A stretch of 64,000 bases of DNA, from assembly GCF_014650675.1 (NCBI RefSeq), contig NZ_BMVK01000013.1:144549-208548 (forward strand). Reading direction: 5' to 3'. Origin of the DNA: Streptomyces anulatus. GTDB taxonomy: Bacteria; Actinomycetota; Actinomycetes; Streptomycetales; Streptomycetaceae. Below the pieces are notes generated by a model that was not told the origin of the DNA, did not search any database, and saw only the letters and a list, made by a program, of their open reading frames with translations. Each line of letters opens with the position of its first letter. Position 1 is the first letter of the stretch. The translations under genes and the position numbers were made by a program. Positions 33,040-41,715 of this stretch are shown one piece after another.

Positions 33040-34422
33040 TTACGCGCCCTGCACCGTGTACGTGTCGGCGACGGAGAGGGCGACGTCCAGGGCCGCGAGC
33101 CCTTCCTTGGCCTCCGCCTCGGAGACGTTGCAGGCCGGGACGGCGTGGGTCCGGTTCATGTTGATGAACGGCCACAGCCCCTGCTTCTTCGCCGCGGCGC
33201 CGAAGGCCGCCATCGGGGCGTTGGCCTCGCCCGAGGCGTTGTACGGGACGAGCGGCTCGCGGGTCTCCCGGTCGCGGACCAGGTCCAGCGCCCAGAACGC
33301 GCCGAGGCCGCGCACCTCGCCCACCGAGGGGTGGCGTTCGGCGAGTTCGCGCAGGCCGGGGCCGAGGACGGTCTCGCCGATCCGGGCCGCGTGCTCGACA
33401 ACCTTCTCGTCCTCCATGACGCCGATGGTGGCGACGGCGGCGGCGCAGGCCAGCGGGTGTCCGGAGTAGGTGAGGCCGCCGGGGTAGGGGCGGGTCTCGA
33501 AGGTCGCGGCGATCTCGGCGTTGATGGCGACGCCGCCCAGCGGTACGTAACCGGAGTTGACGCCCTTGGCGAAGGTCAGCAGGTCCGGCACGACGTCGAA
33601 GTGGTCGGCGGCGAACCAGGCGCCGGTGCGGCCGAATCCGGCCATCACCTCGTCGAGCACGAAGACGATCCCGTACCGGTCGCAGATCTCGCGGACGCCC
33701 GACAGATAGCCCGGCGGCGGAGTCATGATGCCCGCCGTGCCCGGGATGGTCTCCAGGATGATCGCGGCGATGGTGGCCGGGCCCTCGAAGGCGAGGGTGT
33801 CCTCCAGGTGCTGGAGGGCGCGGGCGCACTCCTCGGCCTCGGTGGCGGCGTGGAACGGCGAGCGGTAGAGGAACGGGGCCCAGAAGCGGACGACGCCGGC
33901 CGAGCCGTTGTCGGAGGGCCAGCGGCGCGGGTCGCCGGTGAGGTTGATCGCGGTGGAGGTCGCGCCGTGGTACGAGCGGTAGGCGGAGAGCACCTTCGGG
34001 CGGCCGGTGTGCAGCCGGGCCATCCGGATGGCGTTCTCGACGGCCTCGGCCCCGCCGTTGGTGAAGAAGATCTTGTCCAGGTCGCCCGGGGTGCGCTCGG
34101 CGATGAGGCGTGCGGCCTCGGAGCGCGCCTCGATCGCGAACGCGGGCGCGAAGGTGGCGAGTTTGCCCGCCTGCTCCTGGATCGCGGCGATCACGGTGGG
34201 GTGCTGGTAGCCGATGTTGGTGTAGACGAGTCCGCTGGTGAAGTCCAGGTAGCGGTTGCCGTCGTAGTCCCAGAAGTAGGACCCCTCGGCGCCGGCGACG
34301 GCGAGCGGGTCGATGAGGCCCTGGGCGGACCAGGAGTGGAACACGTGCGCGCGGTCCGCGGCCTTCACGGCCGCACCGGCCGCGGGGTCGGCGGACGGGG
34401 CATGAGGGGCATGAGGGGTCAT
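33040..34422 (-). CDS. class III aminotransferase (PLP-dependent, omega-type)
   Basis: This 460-residue fold-type I enzyme starts at ATG 34422 (MTPHAPH). Its features are NGGAEAVENAIRMAR, the cofactor phosphate loop YRSYHGATSTAI, VFVLDEVMAGFGRTG (the PLP-pyridine Asp) and the Schiff-base Lys in LLTFAKGVNSGYVPLG. This is the aspartate-aminotransferase-family (class III) group that uses beta-alanine, GABA, taurine or pyruvate. The longer frame to 34533 adds residues that do not belong to the family. The GntR gene follows downstream. The substrate cannot be fixed from sequence. Confidence 0.9.
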   Translation of the reverse strand: MTPHAPHAPSADPAAGAAVKAADRAHVFHSWSAQGLIDPLAVAGAEGSYFWDYDGNRYLDFTSGLVYTNIGYQHPTVIAAIQEQAGKLATFAPAFAIEARSEAARLIAERTPGDLDKIFFTNGGAEAVENAIRMARLHTGRPKVLSAYRSYHGATSTAINLTGDPRRWPSDNGSAGVVRFWAPFLYRSPFHAATEAEECARALQHLEDTLAFEGPATIAAIILETIPGTAGIMTPPPGYLSGVREICDRYGIVFVLDEVMAGFGRTGAWFAADHFDVVPDLLTFAKGVNSGYVPLGGVAINAEIAATFETRPYPGGLTYSGHPLACAAAVATIGVMEDEKVVEHAARIGETVLGPGLRELAERHPSVGEVRGLGAFWALDLVRDRETREPLVPYNASGEANAPMAAFGAAAKKQGLWPFINMNRTHAVPACNVSEAEAKEGLAALDVALSVADTYTVQGA

Positions 34423-34536
34423 GCGGCGAGCGTAGGCGCTGGTGGGGGTGGCCCCAATGGCCACCTTGTACGGCCTGGGGCGGATGGGTCGGCAGGGTGT
34501 CGGGTCCGGGGCGGCGATGGGTTCCTTCTTCATCCA

Positions 34537-34572
34537 TTGACAGCATGCTGTCGATGTGACAGTCTTCTGTCA
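34537..34572 (+). promoter_or_regulatory. two adjacent operator dyads over the DJ-1/MarR promoter
   Basis: A perfect palindrome GACAGCATGCTGTC (34539-34552) is followed by the dyad TGACAG-TCTT-CTGTCA (34557-34572). Both use the half-site (T)GACAG. They overlap a good -35 (TTGACA, 34537-34542). The nearby MarR gene in the same operon is the obvious candidate repressor. Confidence 0.65.
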
Positions 34573-34591
34573 TCGAGCCGAGGAGATTATG

Positions 34592-35215
34592 ATGATCAGC
34601 AGCAGCGACAGAACCGCACATCTCGCCGTCTACGACACCTTCGCCGACTGGGAGACCGGGCACACCACGGCCCATCTCGCGCAGAACGGCTACACCGTGC
34701 GGACCGTGGGGCTGACCCGGGAGCCGGTCACGACCATGGGCGGCCTGCGGATCCAGCCCGACCTGGCTCTGGACGAACTGCACCCGCAGGACAGTGCGTT
34801 GCTGATCCTCACCGGTGCGACCGGGTGGGACGCGGGCGACGCGCTGGCCCCGTTCGCACGGGCGGCCCGGGGCTTCCTCGACGCGGGGGTCCCGGTCGCG
34901 GCGATCTGCGGGGCGACCGCCGGGCTGGCCCGGGAGGGGCTGCTGGACGACCGCACGCACACGAGCGCGGTCTCCTTCTACCTCGCGGCGACGGGGTACG
35001 CGGGCGGCTCGCGGTACGTGGACGCGGACGCGGTCACGGACGCCGGGGCGGCCGGGGGCGGCGGGCTGATCACGGCCGGGCCGACGGAGCCGGTGGCGTT
35101 CGCACGGGAGGTGTTCGCGCTGCTCGGGGTGTACGACGCGAAGAAGCTGGACGCGTGGTACCGGCTGTTCCACGACTCGGACGCGAGCGCGTACGAGGTG
35201 TTGCAGGGTGAGTGA
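34592..35215 (+). CDS. DJ-1/PfpI-family protein (type 1 glutamine amidotransferase-like)
   Basis: This protein of about 207 residues starts at ATG 34592 (or 34589) after GAGGAG. The DJ-1/PfpI core is present: LAVYDTFADWETGHTTAHL, LLILTGATGWDAG, and the nucleophile elbow VAAICGATAGLAREGLL with its Cys. Members act as glyoxalases, chaperone-like or isonitrile/amidase-type hydrolases. Its stop overlaps the MarR start by eight bases. A pair of operator dyads lies just upstream, so the operon is probably autoregulated by the MarR protein. Confidence 0.85.
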   Translation: MISSSDRTAHLAVYDTFADWETGHTTAHLAQNGYTVRTVGLTREPVTTMGGLRIQPDLALDELHPQDSALLILTGATGWDAGDALAPFARAARGFLDAGVPVAAICGATAGLAREGLLDDRTHTSAVSFYLAATGYAGGSRYVDADAVTDAGAAGGGGLITAGPTEPVAFAREVFALLGVYDAKKLDAWYRLFHDSDASAYEVLQGE

Positions 35216-35732
35216 GGGTGCGGGGCGCGCCCCGTCCGAGCAGGAGTTGCTGAGCCGGGCGGCGCTGACGGTGTTCCGGCTGAACGGGCAGTTCCTGTCG
35301 GTGGCCGACGAGTTGGCGCGGCCGGGGGGGCTCACGTCGGCGTGGTGGCAGGTGCTGGGGGCGGTGCTGGTGGAGCCGTTGCCGGTGGCGGGGATCGCGC
35401 GGGCGATGGGGATCACCCGGCAGAGCGTGCAGCGGATCGCGGATCTGCTGGTCGGGCGGGGGCTCGCGGAGTACGTGGAGAACCCGGCCCACCGCCGCGC
35501 GAAGCTGTTGCGGGTGACCGGGGCGGGGCGGGAGGCGGTCTCCCGGATCGGGCCGCCGCACGCGGAGTTCGCTGGGCGGTTGGCGGGAGCGCTGGGGGTG
35601 GAGGACCTGGCGGCGACGGTGGGCGCGCTGGAACGCCTGTCGGAGGCGCTGGACACCTTGTCCGCTGCGGACCGCGCCGGACCCGGCCATCCCCGTGCGG
35701 GGGCGCCCGATTCCGGCCCGTCCGGCGCTTGA
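35208..35732 (+). CDS. MarR-family regulator
   Basis: A 174-residue protein starts at GTG 35208 inside the DJ-1 gene's end. The winged-helix core is SAWWQVLGAVLVEPLPVAGIARAMGITRQSVQRIADLLV and the wing is GLAEYVENPAHRRAKLLRVT. The C-terminal about 10 codons and the stop are read from the dispersed GCCCGTCCGGCG-TTGA repeat, which has evidently supplied the gene's end. It is probably the repressor of its own operon. Confidence 0.85.
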   Translation: MSEGAGRAPSEQELLSRAALTVFRLNGQFLSVADELARPGGLTSAWWQVLGAVLVEPLPVAGIARAMGITRQSVQRIADLLVGRGLAEYVENPAHRRAKLLRVTGAGREAVSRIGPPHAEFAGRLAGALGVEDLAATVGALERLSEALDTLSAADRAGPGHPRAGAPDSGPSGA

Positions 35733-36241
35733 TTTTCCGGACCCTTTCCACGTCAGCCCGTCCGGCACGTGAGGCCGGCCCCGGACCATGTCAGCCCGTC
35801 CGGCGATTGAGGACGGAACCGTGCCGGTGGTGGGCCCAGGCCTCCCGTGTGAGGCCGCCCTACCCCAGCCCGTCCGGCGTTTGAGGACGGAACCGTGCCG
35901 ATGGTGGGCGTCGGCCTGGCCGTGTTGGCTCCTCCGGGGCACCGGCATTGTTCCGCGCATCGCCCCTGTCCGATCAAGGGTTCCGTCCTCAAGCGCCGGA
36001 CGGGCTGGGGGGTGCGGGCCGTCCGGGCGGGTGACGGGTCCGTCCTCAAACGCCGGACAGGCTGAAGTGTGCGCACCGGACCCGTCCGATCAAGGGTTCC
36101 GTCCTCAAGCGCCGGACGGGCTGGAGGGGTGCGGGCCGTCCGGGCGGGTGACGGGTCCGTCCTCAAACGCCGGACAGGCTGAAGTGTGCGCACCGGACCC
36201 GTCCGATCAAGGGTTCCGTCCTCAAACGCCGGACGGGCTGG
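35708..36241. repeat. cluster of dispersed 22-25 bp intergenic repeats in both orientations
   Basis: Four copies of GCCCGTCCGGCG-TTGAGGACG-type sequence (about 35715, 35756, 35791, 35868) are followed by at least five inverted copies (CGTCCTCAA-CGCCGGACGGGCT at about 35986, 36040, 36101, 36157, 36217). Two longer units of about 119 bp (from about 36003 and 36123) are near-identical tandem copies. Opposing copies can pair into long hairpins. I see no protein gene here. Confidence 0.8.
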
Positions 36242-36254
36242 AGGGGTGCGGGTT

Positions 36255-36510
36255 CAGCCTCGAACGGCGGACAGGCGGAGGCGGTGCGGGGGCAGCCTCG
36301 AACCGCGGGCAGGCGGAGGCGGTGCGGGGGCAGCCTCGAACCGCGGGCAGGCGGAGGCGGTCCGGGTTCAGCCTCGAACCGCGGGCAGGCGGAGGCGGTC
36401 CGGGTTCAGCCTCGAACCGCGGGCAGGCGGAGGCGGTCCGGGTTCAGCCTCGAACCGCGGGCAGGCGGAGGCGGTGCGGGGGCGCCTCGAACGGCGGGTA
36501 GGCGGGGGTG
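36255..36510. repeat. 38-bp tandem repeat array, six full units plus a degenerate seventh
   Basis: Units begin CAGCCTCGAACCGCGGGCAGG at 36255, 36293, 36331, 36369, 36407 and 36445, each 38 bp, with a degenerate last unit from about 36483. Since 38 is not a multiple of three, open frames through the array change frame at each unit and are not real proteins. The unit core resembles the neighbouring dispersed repeat (CCTCAAACGCCGGACAGGC), suggesting local expansion. Confidence 0.85.
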
Positions 36511-36609
36511 GAACCGGGGGGCCGGGTGGGGTGTCCTAGGCGGGGAGGCCGGGCGGGCGTCGGGTGGCGGCGTTATCCTCGTGCGGGCCGCACGGGGAGG
36601 AAGCGCACC

Positions 36610-38424
36610 ATGGACAAGCTCGGGTCCGACGACCCGCACCGCATCGGTGCGTACCGCCTCCTCGGCCGCCTCGGCGAGGGCGGCATGGGCCAGGTCTTCC
36701 TCGCCCGCTCCGACCGCGGCCGCACCGTCGCCCTCAAGCTCGTCCGCCGCGAGCTCGCCGAGCAGCCCGAGTTCCGGGCCCGCTTCCGCCAGGAGGTCCG
36801 TGCCGCGCACCGGGTCGGCGGCGCGTGGACCGCACCGGTGCTGGACTCCGACACCGAGGCCCCCGTCCCCTGGGTCGCCACCGGTTACGTCGCCGGGCCC
36901 TCCCTCCAGCGCATCGTCTCGGGCCGCCCCGGCGCCCCGGTCACGGACTCGGGGGCGTACGGGCCGCTGCCCCTGCGTTCCGTACGTTTCCTCGGCTCCG
37001 GGCTCGCCCACGCCCTCCAGCACATCCATGGGGCCGGGCTCATCCACCGGGACCTGAAGCCCTCCAACGTCCTGATGACCATCGACGGCCCCCGGGTCAT
37101 CGACTTCGGCATCGCCCGCGCCCTGGAGTCCGTGCCCGACGGCGATCTGACCCGCACCGGCGCCCTGGTCGGCTCCCCCGGCTTCATGGCCCCCGAGCAG
37201 GTGCGCGGCGAGCGCGTGACCACCGCGTGCGACGTGTTCTGCCTGGGGTCCGTCCTCGCGTACGCCGCGTCGGGACGGCTGCCGTTCGGTACGACGGAGA
37301 GCGGCGGGGTCCATGCCCTGATGTTCCGGATCGCCCAGGAGGACCCGGACCTGACCGGGGTTCCGGAGGACCTGGCCGGCGTCGTCCGGGACTGTCTGGC
37401 GAAGGACCCGGCGGCCCGCCCCGGCACCGGCGAGATCCTGGCCCGACTGGGCGAGGCGGAGGCGGACGAACCCTGGCTTCCCGGCACCCTCATCGCCCAA
37501 CTCGGCCGCCACGCCGTGGGGTTGCTCGACGCGGAGGACCCGGAGGACCCGCGCGGCCCGGGAGCGCCGAACGGCCCTCCGTACGCCCAGCACCCGCAGC
37601 GCCCCCACGCCCCGGAGGCCCCTCGGTACCCGCGCTCCCCCGAAGCCCCGCAGCGCGCCCACACCCCGCAGCACCCCCAGGCCGCCCGGACGGGTCCGGA
37701 GTCGCCGGAGAGCCCGATACGGCCGCCCGCCGCCCCGATACCGCCGGGGCCCCAGCCGTACGCGCACCACCACCCGCCGTACGGCGCCCCCGCCGCCGCC
37801 CCGCACCCGGCGCACCACCCGGCCCCCGGCCGTACCGCCGAACAGTCCTTCCCCCCGGCCTACTTCGCGCCCACCCCTCCCCCGCCCGCACGCGAGCGCC
37901 GCTCCGCCGGGGCCACCGTCGCGCTCGTCGTCGTCGCCGTGGTCGTGGCGATAGGGGCGGGCGGATCGGTGTACGCGTTCATGAACGGCGCCGCCCCGGG
38001 CAGGACCGCCTCCCCCGGCCCTTCGGGCTCCGGCGGGTCCGGCGGGGGGAAACAGGGCGGCGAGGGAGCCGTCCCGAAGGACTTCCTGGGCACCTGGACC
38101 GGCTCCATACCCGGCGAACAGGGCGCGTCCTCAAGGACCTTGACCATCCGGCAGGGGAAGGTGGGCGACCAGGTCCTCGTCCTCACCGCCGAGGGCCCCC
38201 TCGCCTCCGGATCCACGTACCACTGCGAGTTCACCGCCCCCCTCTCCGGCCGGCCCGCCGGGGACGGCCCGGTCCGCATCGGACCCTCCACGGTGACCTC
38301 CGGCCGCCCGGCCTCCTCCTGCACGCCCGGGAAGCCCACCGAACTGACCCTGCTCCCGGACGGGGACCTGCGCCGGTCCACGGCCGGGACGGGCGAGAGC
38401 CTGATCTACACCAAGTCGGACTGA
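36610..38424 (+). CDS. transmembrane Ser/Thr protein kinase
   Basis: This 604-residue PknB-type kinase has a Gly-rich loop LGEGGMGQVF, ATP Lys43, catalytic HRDLKPSN (D148) and DFG (165-167), with APEQVRGE after the activation segment. A Pro/His/Ala-rich cytosolic linker (about 320-440) leads to one membrane helix (TVALVVVAVVVAIGAGGSVYA) and an external domain (about 490-604) with WTGSIPGEQG and TYHCEFTAPL. No PASTA repeats are present, so its signal is not obviously muropeptide. It starts at ATG 36610 after gaggaag. Its stop overlaps the convergent MFS gene's end by 19 bp. Confidence 0.92.
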   Translation: MDKLGSDDPHRIGAYRLLGRLGEGGMGQVFLARSDRGRTVALKLVRRELAEQPEFRARFRQEVRAAHRVGGAWTAPVLDSDTEAPVPWVATGYVAGPSLQRIVSGRPGAPVTDSGAYGPLPLRSVRFLGSGLAHALQHIHGAGLIHRDLKPSNVLMTIDGPRVIDFGIARALESVPDGDLTRTGALVGSPGFMAPEQVRGERVTTACDVFCLGSVLAYAASGRLPFGTTESGGVHALMFRIAQEDPDLTGVPEDLAGVVRDCLAKDPAARPGTGEILARLGEAEADEPWLPGTLIAQLGRHAVGLLDAEDPEDPRGPGAPNGPPYAQHPQRPHAPEAPRYPRSPEAPQRAHTPQHPQAARTGPESPESPIRPPAAPIPPGPQPYAHHHPPYGAPAAAPHPAHHPAPGRTAEQSFPPAYFAPTPPPPARERRSAGATVALVVVAVVVAIGAGGSVYAFMNGAAPGRTASPGPSGSGGSGGGKQGGEGAVPKDFLGTWTGSIPGEQGASSRTLTIRQGKVGDQVLVLTAEGPLASGSTYHCEFTAPLSGRPAGDGPVRIGPSTVTSGRPASSCTPGKPTELTLLPDGDLRRSTAGTGESLIYTKSD

Positions 38425-39710
38425 CGGGCTCCAGGAGCCGGCGTACCGGGCGGCTCCTCGCCCTCCCCGGAGGGCGGCGTCCGCAGCGCCCGAGTGATCA
38501 GCGCCGCGCCGCCCAGCAGCACGAGCACCACCACCATCGCGTTCCGCAGCCCCACATGGTCGGCCAGGAAGCCCAGCGAGGGCGGGCCGACCAGGAACGC
38601 CGCGTAGCCCGCCGTCGACACCGCCGCGACCCGGGCCGAAGCGTTCCGCACGCCCTCGCCCGCCGCCGAGATCGTGACCGGGAAACCGAGGGAGGCGCCG
38701 AGGCCCCACAGCACCACCGCCGCCCCGGCGAGCAGCGCGTCGTCGGAGAAGACCACCAGGGCCACACCGGACGCCGCCACCAGGGCACTGGCCCGGACCA
38801 CGGCCGCCGGGCCGTAGCGCACCAGCAGGGGCCCGCCCGTGAACCGGCCCGTCGTCATCGCGACGGCGAACAGCATGAAGGTCAGCGAACCGGCCGTCGC
38901 ACTCGTCCCGTGGCCGTCCACCATCAGCAGCGGCAGCCAGTCGTTGGCGGAGCCCTCGGCGAACGCCATGGCCAGCACGATCAGGCCGATCAGCACCAGC
39001 CGCCGGTCCCGCCAGACCGCCAACTGCCCGCGGATGCCGTCCGGATGCCTCCCGCCGCCCTCGGAGCCCGCAGCGGAGGCGGCGTCGGAGTCCGCCGGGT
39101 CCTCGGGGTCCGCCTCCTCCTGTCCCGTACCCGCCGGAACCGCCCGTACGGTCCACACCCCGGCCGCCGCTACGGCGACGGCGACCGCCGCCAGGTGCCA
39201 GCCGACCGGGAAGCGGACCGCCGTCAGCCCCATCCCGAGCAGTGCGCCGACCACGGTCCCCAGGCTGAAGCAGCCGTGCAGCACCGGCAGGACGGGGCGG
39301 CCCAGGGTCCGCTCGACGGCCGCGCCCTCGATGTTGAACGCCACCTCCGCCAGGCCCATCCCGGCCCCGAACAGCGCGAGTCCGCAGAACACCCCGGCCG
39401 ACACCTCCAGCGCCGCGCCCCCGGCGATCACCAGCAGCCCGGCCACGAGCAGCCCCGCCCCGGCGGCGATCACCCGCCGCCCACCGCGCCTGCGCACCAG
39501 CCCGCCGGAGGCCAGCACCCCGGCCATCGATCCGACGGAGAGCCCGAACAGCACGAGGCCCATCGATCCGGTCGTCACGTCCAGCGCGTCCCGGACGGCC
39601 GGGGTGCGGGCGACCCAGGACGCCATGCTCACCCCGGTGGCGAGCATGAAGAGGAAGAGCGCCGCGCGCCAGCGGCGGGTGGTGGCGTCCATGACCGGCG
39701 GGTTCTTCAT
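38406..39710 (-). CDS. MFS transporter
   Basis: The protein has about 434 residues from ATG 39710 (MKNPPVMDATTRRWR). It has twelve predicted membrane helices in two halves, with the loop 2-3 motif GGLVRRRGGRRVIA after helix 2 and an acidic cytosolic loop (EEADPEDPADSDAAS) between helices 6 and 7. This is typical of the FucP/drug-efflux-like actinobacterial group. Longer upstream frames include a neighbouring gene's antisense sequence and are not used. It is divergent from a TetR gene across a repeat- and palindrome-rich promoter, so it is likely repressor-controlled efflux. Confidence 0.88.
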   Translation of the reverse strand: MKNPPVMDATTRRWRAALFLFMLATGVSMASWVARTPAVRDALDVTTGSMGLVLFGLSVGSMAGVLASGGLVRRRGGRRVIAAGAGLLVAGLLVIAGGAALEVSAGVFCGLALFGAGMGLAEVAFNIEGAAVERTLGRPVLPVLHGCFSLGTVVGALLGMGLTAVRFPVGWHLAAVAVAVAAAGVWTVRAVPAGTGQEEADPEDPADSDAASAAGSEGGGRHPDGIRGQLAVWRDRRLVLIGLIVLAMAFAEGSANDWLPLLMVDGHGTSATAGSLTFMLFAVAMTTGRFTGGPLLVRYGPAAVVRASALVAASGVALVVFSDDALLAGAAVVLWGLGASLGFPVTISAAGEGVRNASARVAAVSTAGYAAFLVGPPSLGFLADHVGLRNAMVVVLVLLGGAALITRALRTPPSGEGEEPPGTPAPGARQSDLV

Positions 39711-39769
39711 GGGAGTCGGGCCTCGGCAGATCGGTGGGTACGGGAGGAGGGGCGGGCTTGGGACACACA

Positions 39770-39816
39770 GCGAGCTTCGGACGTACGGCGAGCTTCGGAC
39801 GTACGCGTATACGCGT
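39770..39816. repeat. tandem 18-bp repeat and palindrome in the MFS/TetR promoter region
   Basis: GCGAGCTTCGGACGTACG occurs twice without a gap (39770-39787 and 39788-39805) and runs into the perfect palindrome ACGCGTATACGCGT (39803-39816). The location between divergent genes suggests regulatory DNA. Confidence 0.6.
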
Positions 39817-39842
39817 GTGCGGATGGTCGAGCCTACGCCCGG

Positions 39843-39860
39843 AGCGTACGTTCGTACACT
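39843..39860. promoter_or_regulatory. candidate TetR operator
   Basis: The near-perfect 18-bp dyad AGCGTACG-TT-CGTACACT has one mismatched pair. It lies about 90 bp upstream of the TetR start and 130 bp from the MFS start and is a plausible binding site for that repressor. Confidence 0.5.
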
Positions 39861-39950
39861 CCTGGCCGGTCCCTTCTCCCGCCCCCGATCCCGCTCCCTC
39901 CCCCGCGCTCTATGCTGCGAGGAGGACCGAGCCCACCGAGGAGGCCCCGC

Positions 39951-40556
39951 GTGGCGACAGGGCGCACCGACCCCGAACGGCGGGACCGCATCATCGACGC
40001 CGCGCTGGACCTCATCGTCGACGAGGGCGTCGCGGGCGTCTCGCACCGTAAGGTCGCCGCCCGCGCGGGCGTGCCGCTCGGTTCGATGACGTACCACTTC
40101 TCCGGCATGGACGAGCTGCTGCACGAGGCGTTCACGCGTTTCTCCGGCACGATCGTCGCCGTCTTCGAGGAACGCCTCGGCGCCGCGAACACCCCCGACG
40201 AGGCGCGCGAGGCCGTCGCCGATCTCGTCCACCACCTCTCCGGCGGCAACCAGCGCGAGCTGATCCTCACCCATGAGCTCTACACGCTCGCCGCGCGCCG
40301 GCCCGCCTACCGCGAGCTCACCCGCACCTGGATGGGCCGCAGCCGCCGCGCCCTGGAATGGCACTTCGACCCGGCCACCGCCCGTCAGCTCGACGCGCTC
40401 ATCGAGGGCCTGTCGATCCACCGCGCCCTGGAGACCGAGCCCCACGGCCGCGCCCTGACGGTCGAGGCCATCGCCCGGATCACGGCGTCGGCCCCCGCCG
40501 CCCCGGACGGGCAGACCCCTCCCCCTCCCTCGCCTGCCGTCGCCCGGCGGAAGTAG
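39951..40556 (+). CDS. TetR-family regulator
   Basis: A 201-residue protein starts at GTG 39951 after GAGGAGG. The TetR DNA-binding domain reads RRDRIIDAALDLIVDEGVAGVSHRKVAARAGVPLGSMTYHF, and the C-terminal helical domain is of the TetR_C group found in transporter-linked repressors (ELILTHELYTLAARRPAYREL). It is divergent from the MFS gene, so it is the probable repressor of that exporter. It ends in a Pro-rich tail. Confidence 0.9.
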   Translation: MATGRTDPERRDRIIDAALDLIVDEGVAGVSHRKVAARAGVPLGSMTYHFSGMDELLHEAFTRFSGTIVAVFEERLGAANTPDEAREAVADLVHHLSGGNQRELILTHELYTLAARRPAYRELTRTWMGRSRRALEWHFDPATARQLDALIEGLSIHRALETEPHGRALTVEAIARITASAPAAPDGQTPPPPSPAVARRK

Positions 40557-40695
40557 CACCCGGCCTCCGGACCCGCGTCGACATCCCGAAGTCGTCCGGA
40601 GGTCGGCAAGTAGGAACGGGTTGCTGTGCTTCTCCATCGCGGGCTGTTGCTATGAGGTGGTCGCTTTCCTCTGTGGAGAAGGGAGTTCTCGCAGG

Positions 40696-41649
40696 ATGCG
40701 AACCACAACACTGGGCAGGGACGGGCCGGTCGTCGGACGGCTGGGACTGGGCGCGATGGGGCTCTCGTACCGCTACGCCCCGGCCCTCAGGGACAGGGGC
40801 AAGGCCGTATCGCTGGTCCAGGAGGCGGTGGACCTCGGGGTCAACCTCGTCGAGACGGCCGGCGCCTACGCGGCCGGGGACAACGAGCGGCTGATCGGTG
40901 AGGCCATCCGCGGGCGCCGGGACGAGGTGGTGCTGTGTACCGGCGGCGGCCTGCTCGGCGACGCGGACGGCGGGCTGCGGCCCGCGGGCGGTCCGCAGGC
41001 ACTGCGGGCCTCGGTAGACGAGAGCCTGCGCCGGCTGCACGTGGACCACATCGACCTCTATCTGCTGCGCCGCGTCGATCCGGGCGTGCCGCTGGAGGAG
41101 AGCTGGGGTGCGCTGGCCGAGCAGGTCTGGGCGGGAAAGATCCGCATGCTGGGGCTGCCCGTCGTCACCGTCCAGGAGGCCCGCGACGCCGAGGCCGTGC
41201 ACGAGGCGGCGGCGATGGCCGCCGAGGTGTCGCTCTTCACGCGCTGCGGTCTCGACGACGTCGTGCCGTACGCGGTGGAGCGCCGGATCGCGCTGCTGGC
41301 CGGCGCCCCGCTCGGCCGCGGTCTGCTGGCCGGCGCGCTGTCCCGGTCCGACGACCTGGCCCCGGACGACTGGCGGCGCACCCAGCCCCGCTTCGCCCCG
41401 CGCGCCATCCGCCACAACTTCGCCCTCACCCAGGCGGTCGCCCAGGTGGCCGCCCGGCACGAGGCCACCTCCGCGCAGGTCGCCCTGGCGTGGCTGCTCC
41501 GGCTCGGCGATCACGTGGTGCCGCTGCCCGGCACGTCGGCGCCCTACCACCTCGCGGAGAACCTCGGCGGCGACCGGATCCGGCTGACCGAACAGGACCT
41601 GACCGACCTGGAGTTCCTTCCCTACCCGGCGGGCGCCCCCGAGGTGTGA
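40696..41649 (+). CDS. aldo/keto-reductase-like protein with a degenerate catalytic tetrad
   Basis: This 317-residue protein has the full AKR (beta/alpha)8 layout: LGLGAMGLSYRY, NERLIGEAI, VDHIDLYLLRRVDP, the ALAEQVWAGKIRMLGLP motif and the C-terminal phosphate loop ALAWLLRLGDHVVPLPGTS. The Asp-Tyr-Lys-His tetrad of active AKRs is not kept. The Asp position is Glu53, Tyr58 is present, the Lys position is Gly83 (CTGGG where relatives have ATKFG), and the His position is Arg125. It probably cannot do normal hydride transfer. It is the first gene of the specialised region and is followed by a second degenerate enzyme. Confidence 0.85.
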   Translation: MRTTTLGRDGPVVGRLGLGAMGLSYRYAPALRDRGKAVSLVQEAVDLGVNLVETAGAYAAGDNERLIGEAIRGRRDEVVLCTGGGLLGDADGGLRPAGGPQALRASVDESLRRLHVDHIDLYLLRRVDPGVPLEESWGALAEQVWAGKIRMLGLPVVTVQEARDAEAVHEAAAMAAEVSLFTRCGLDDVVPYAVERRIALLAGAPLGRGLLAGALSRSDDLAPDDWRRTQPRFAPRAIRHNFALTQAVAQVAARHEATSAQVALAWLLRLGDHVVPLPGTSAPYHLAENLGGDRIRLTEQDLTDLEFLPYPAGAPEV

Positions 41650-41715
41650 GCCGAGCCCGGCCCACGCACCGCCCACCTCTGTCCCTGGCTCCCCACCACT
41701 TCTGGAGTTCTTGAC

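Noticed and set aside
32927..35656. 909-codon open frame on the minus strand
   Set aside because: It lies over the aminotransferase, DJ-1 and MarR genes, with Arg/Pro-rich shadow composition and no domain.
36255..36510. 38-bp repeats as a CRISPR array
   Set aside because: Units are contiguous with no unique spacers, and no cas genes are present.
36564..40556. 1330-codon open frame on the plus strand
   Set aside because: It spans the kinase, the MFS gene (opposite strand) and the TetR gene. Only its last 200 codons are the real TetR; the rest is a shadow.
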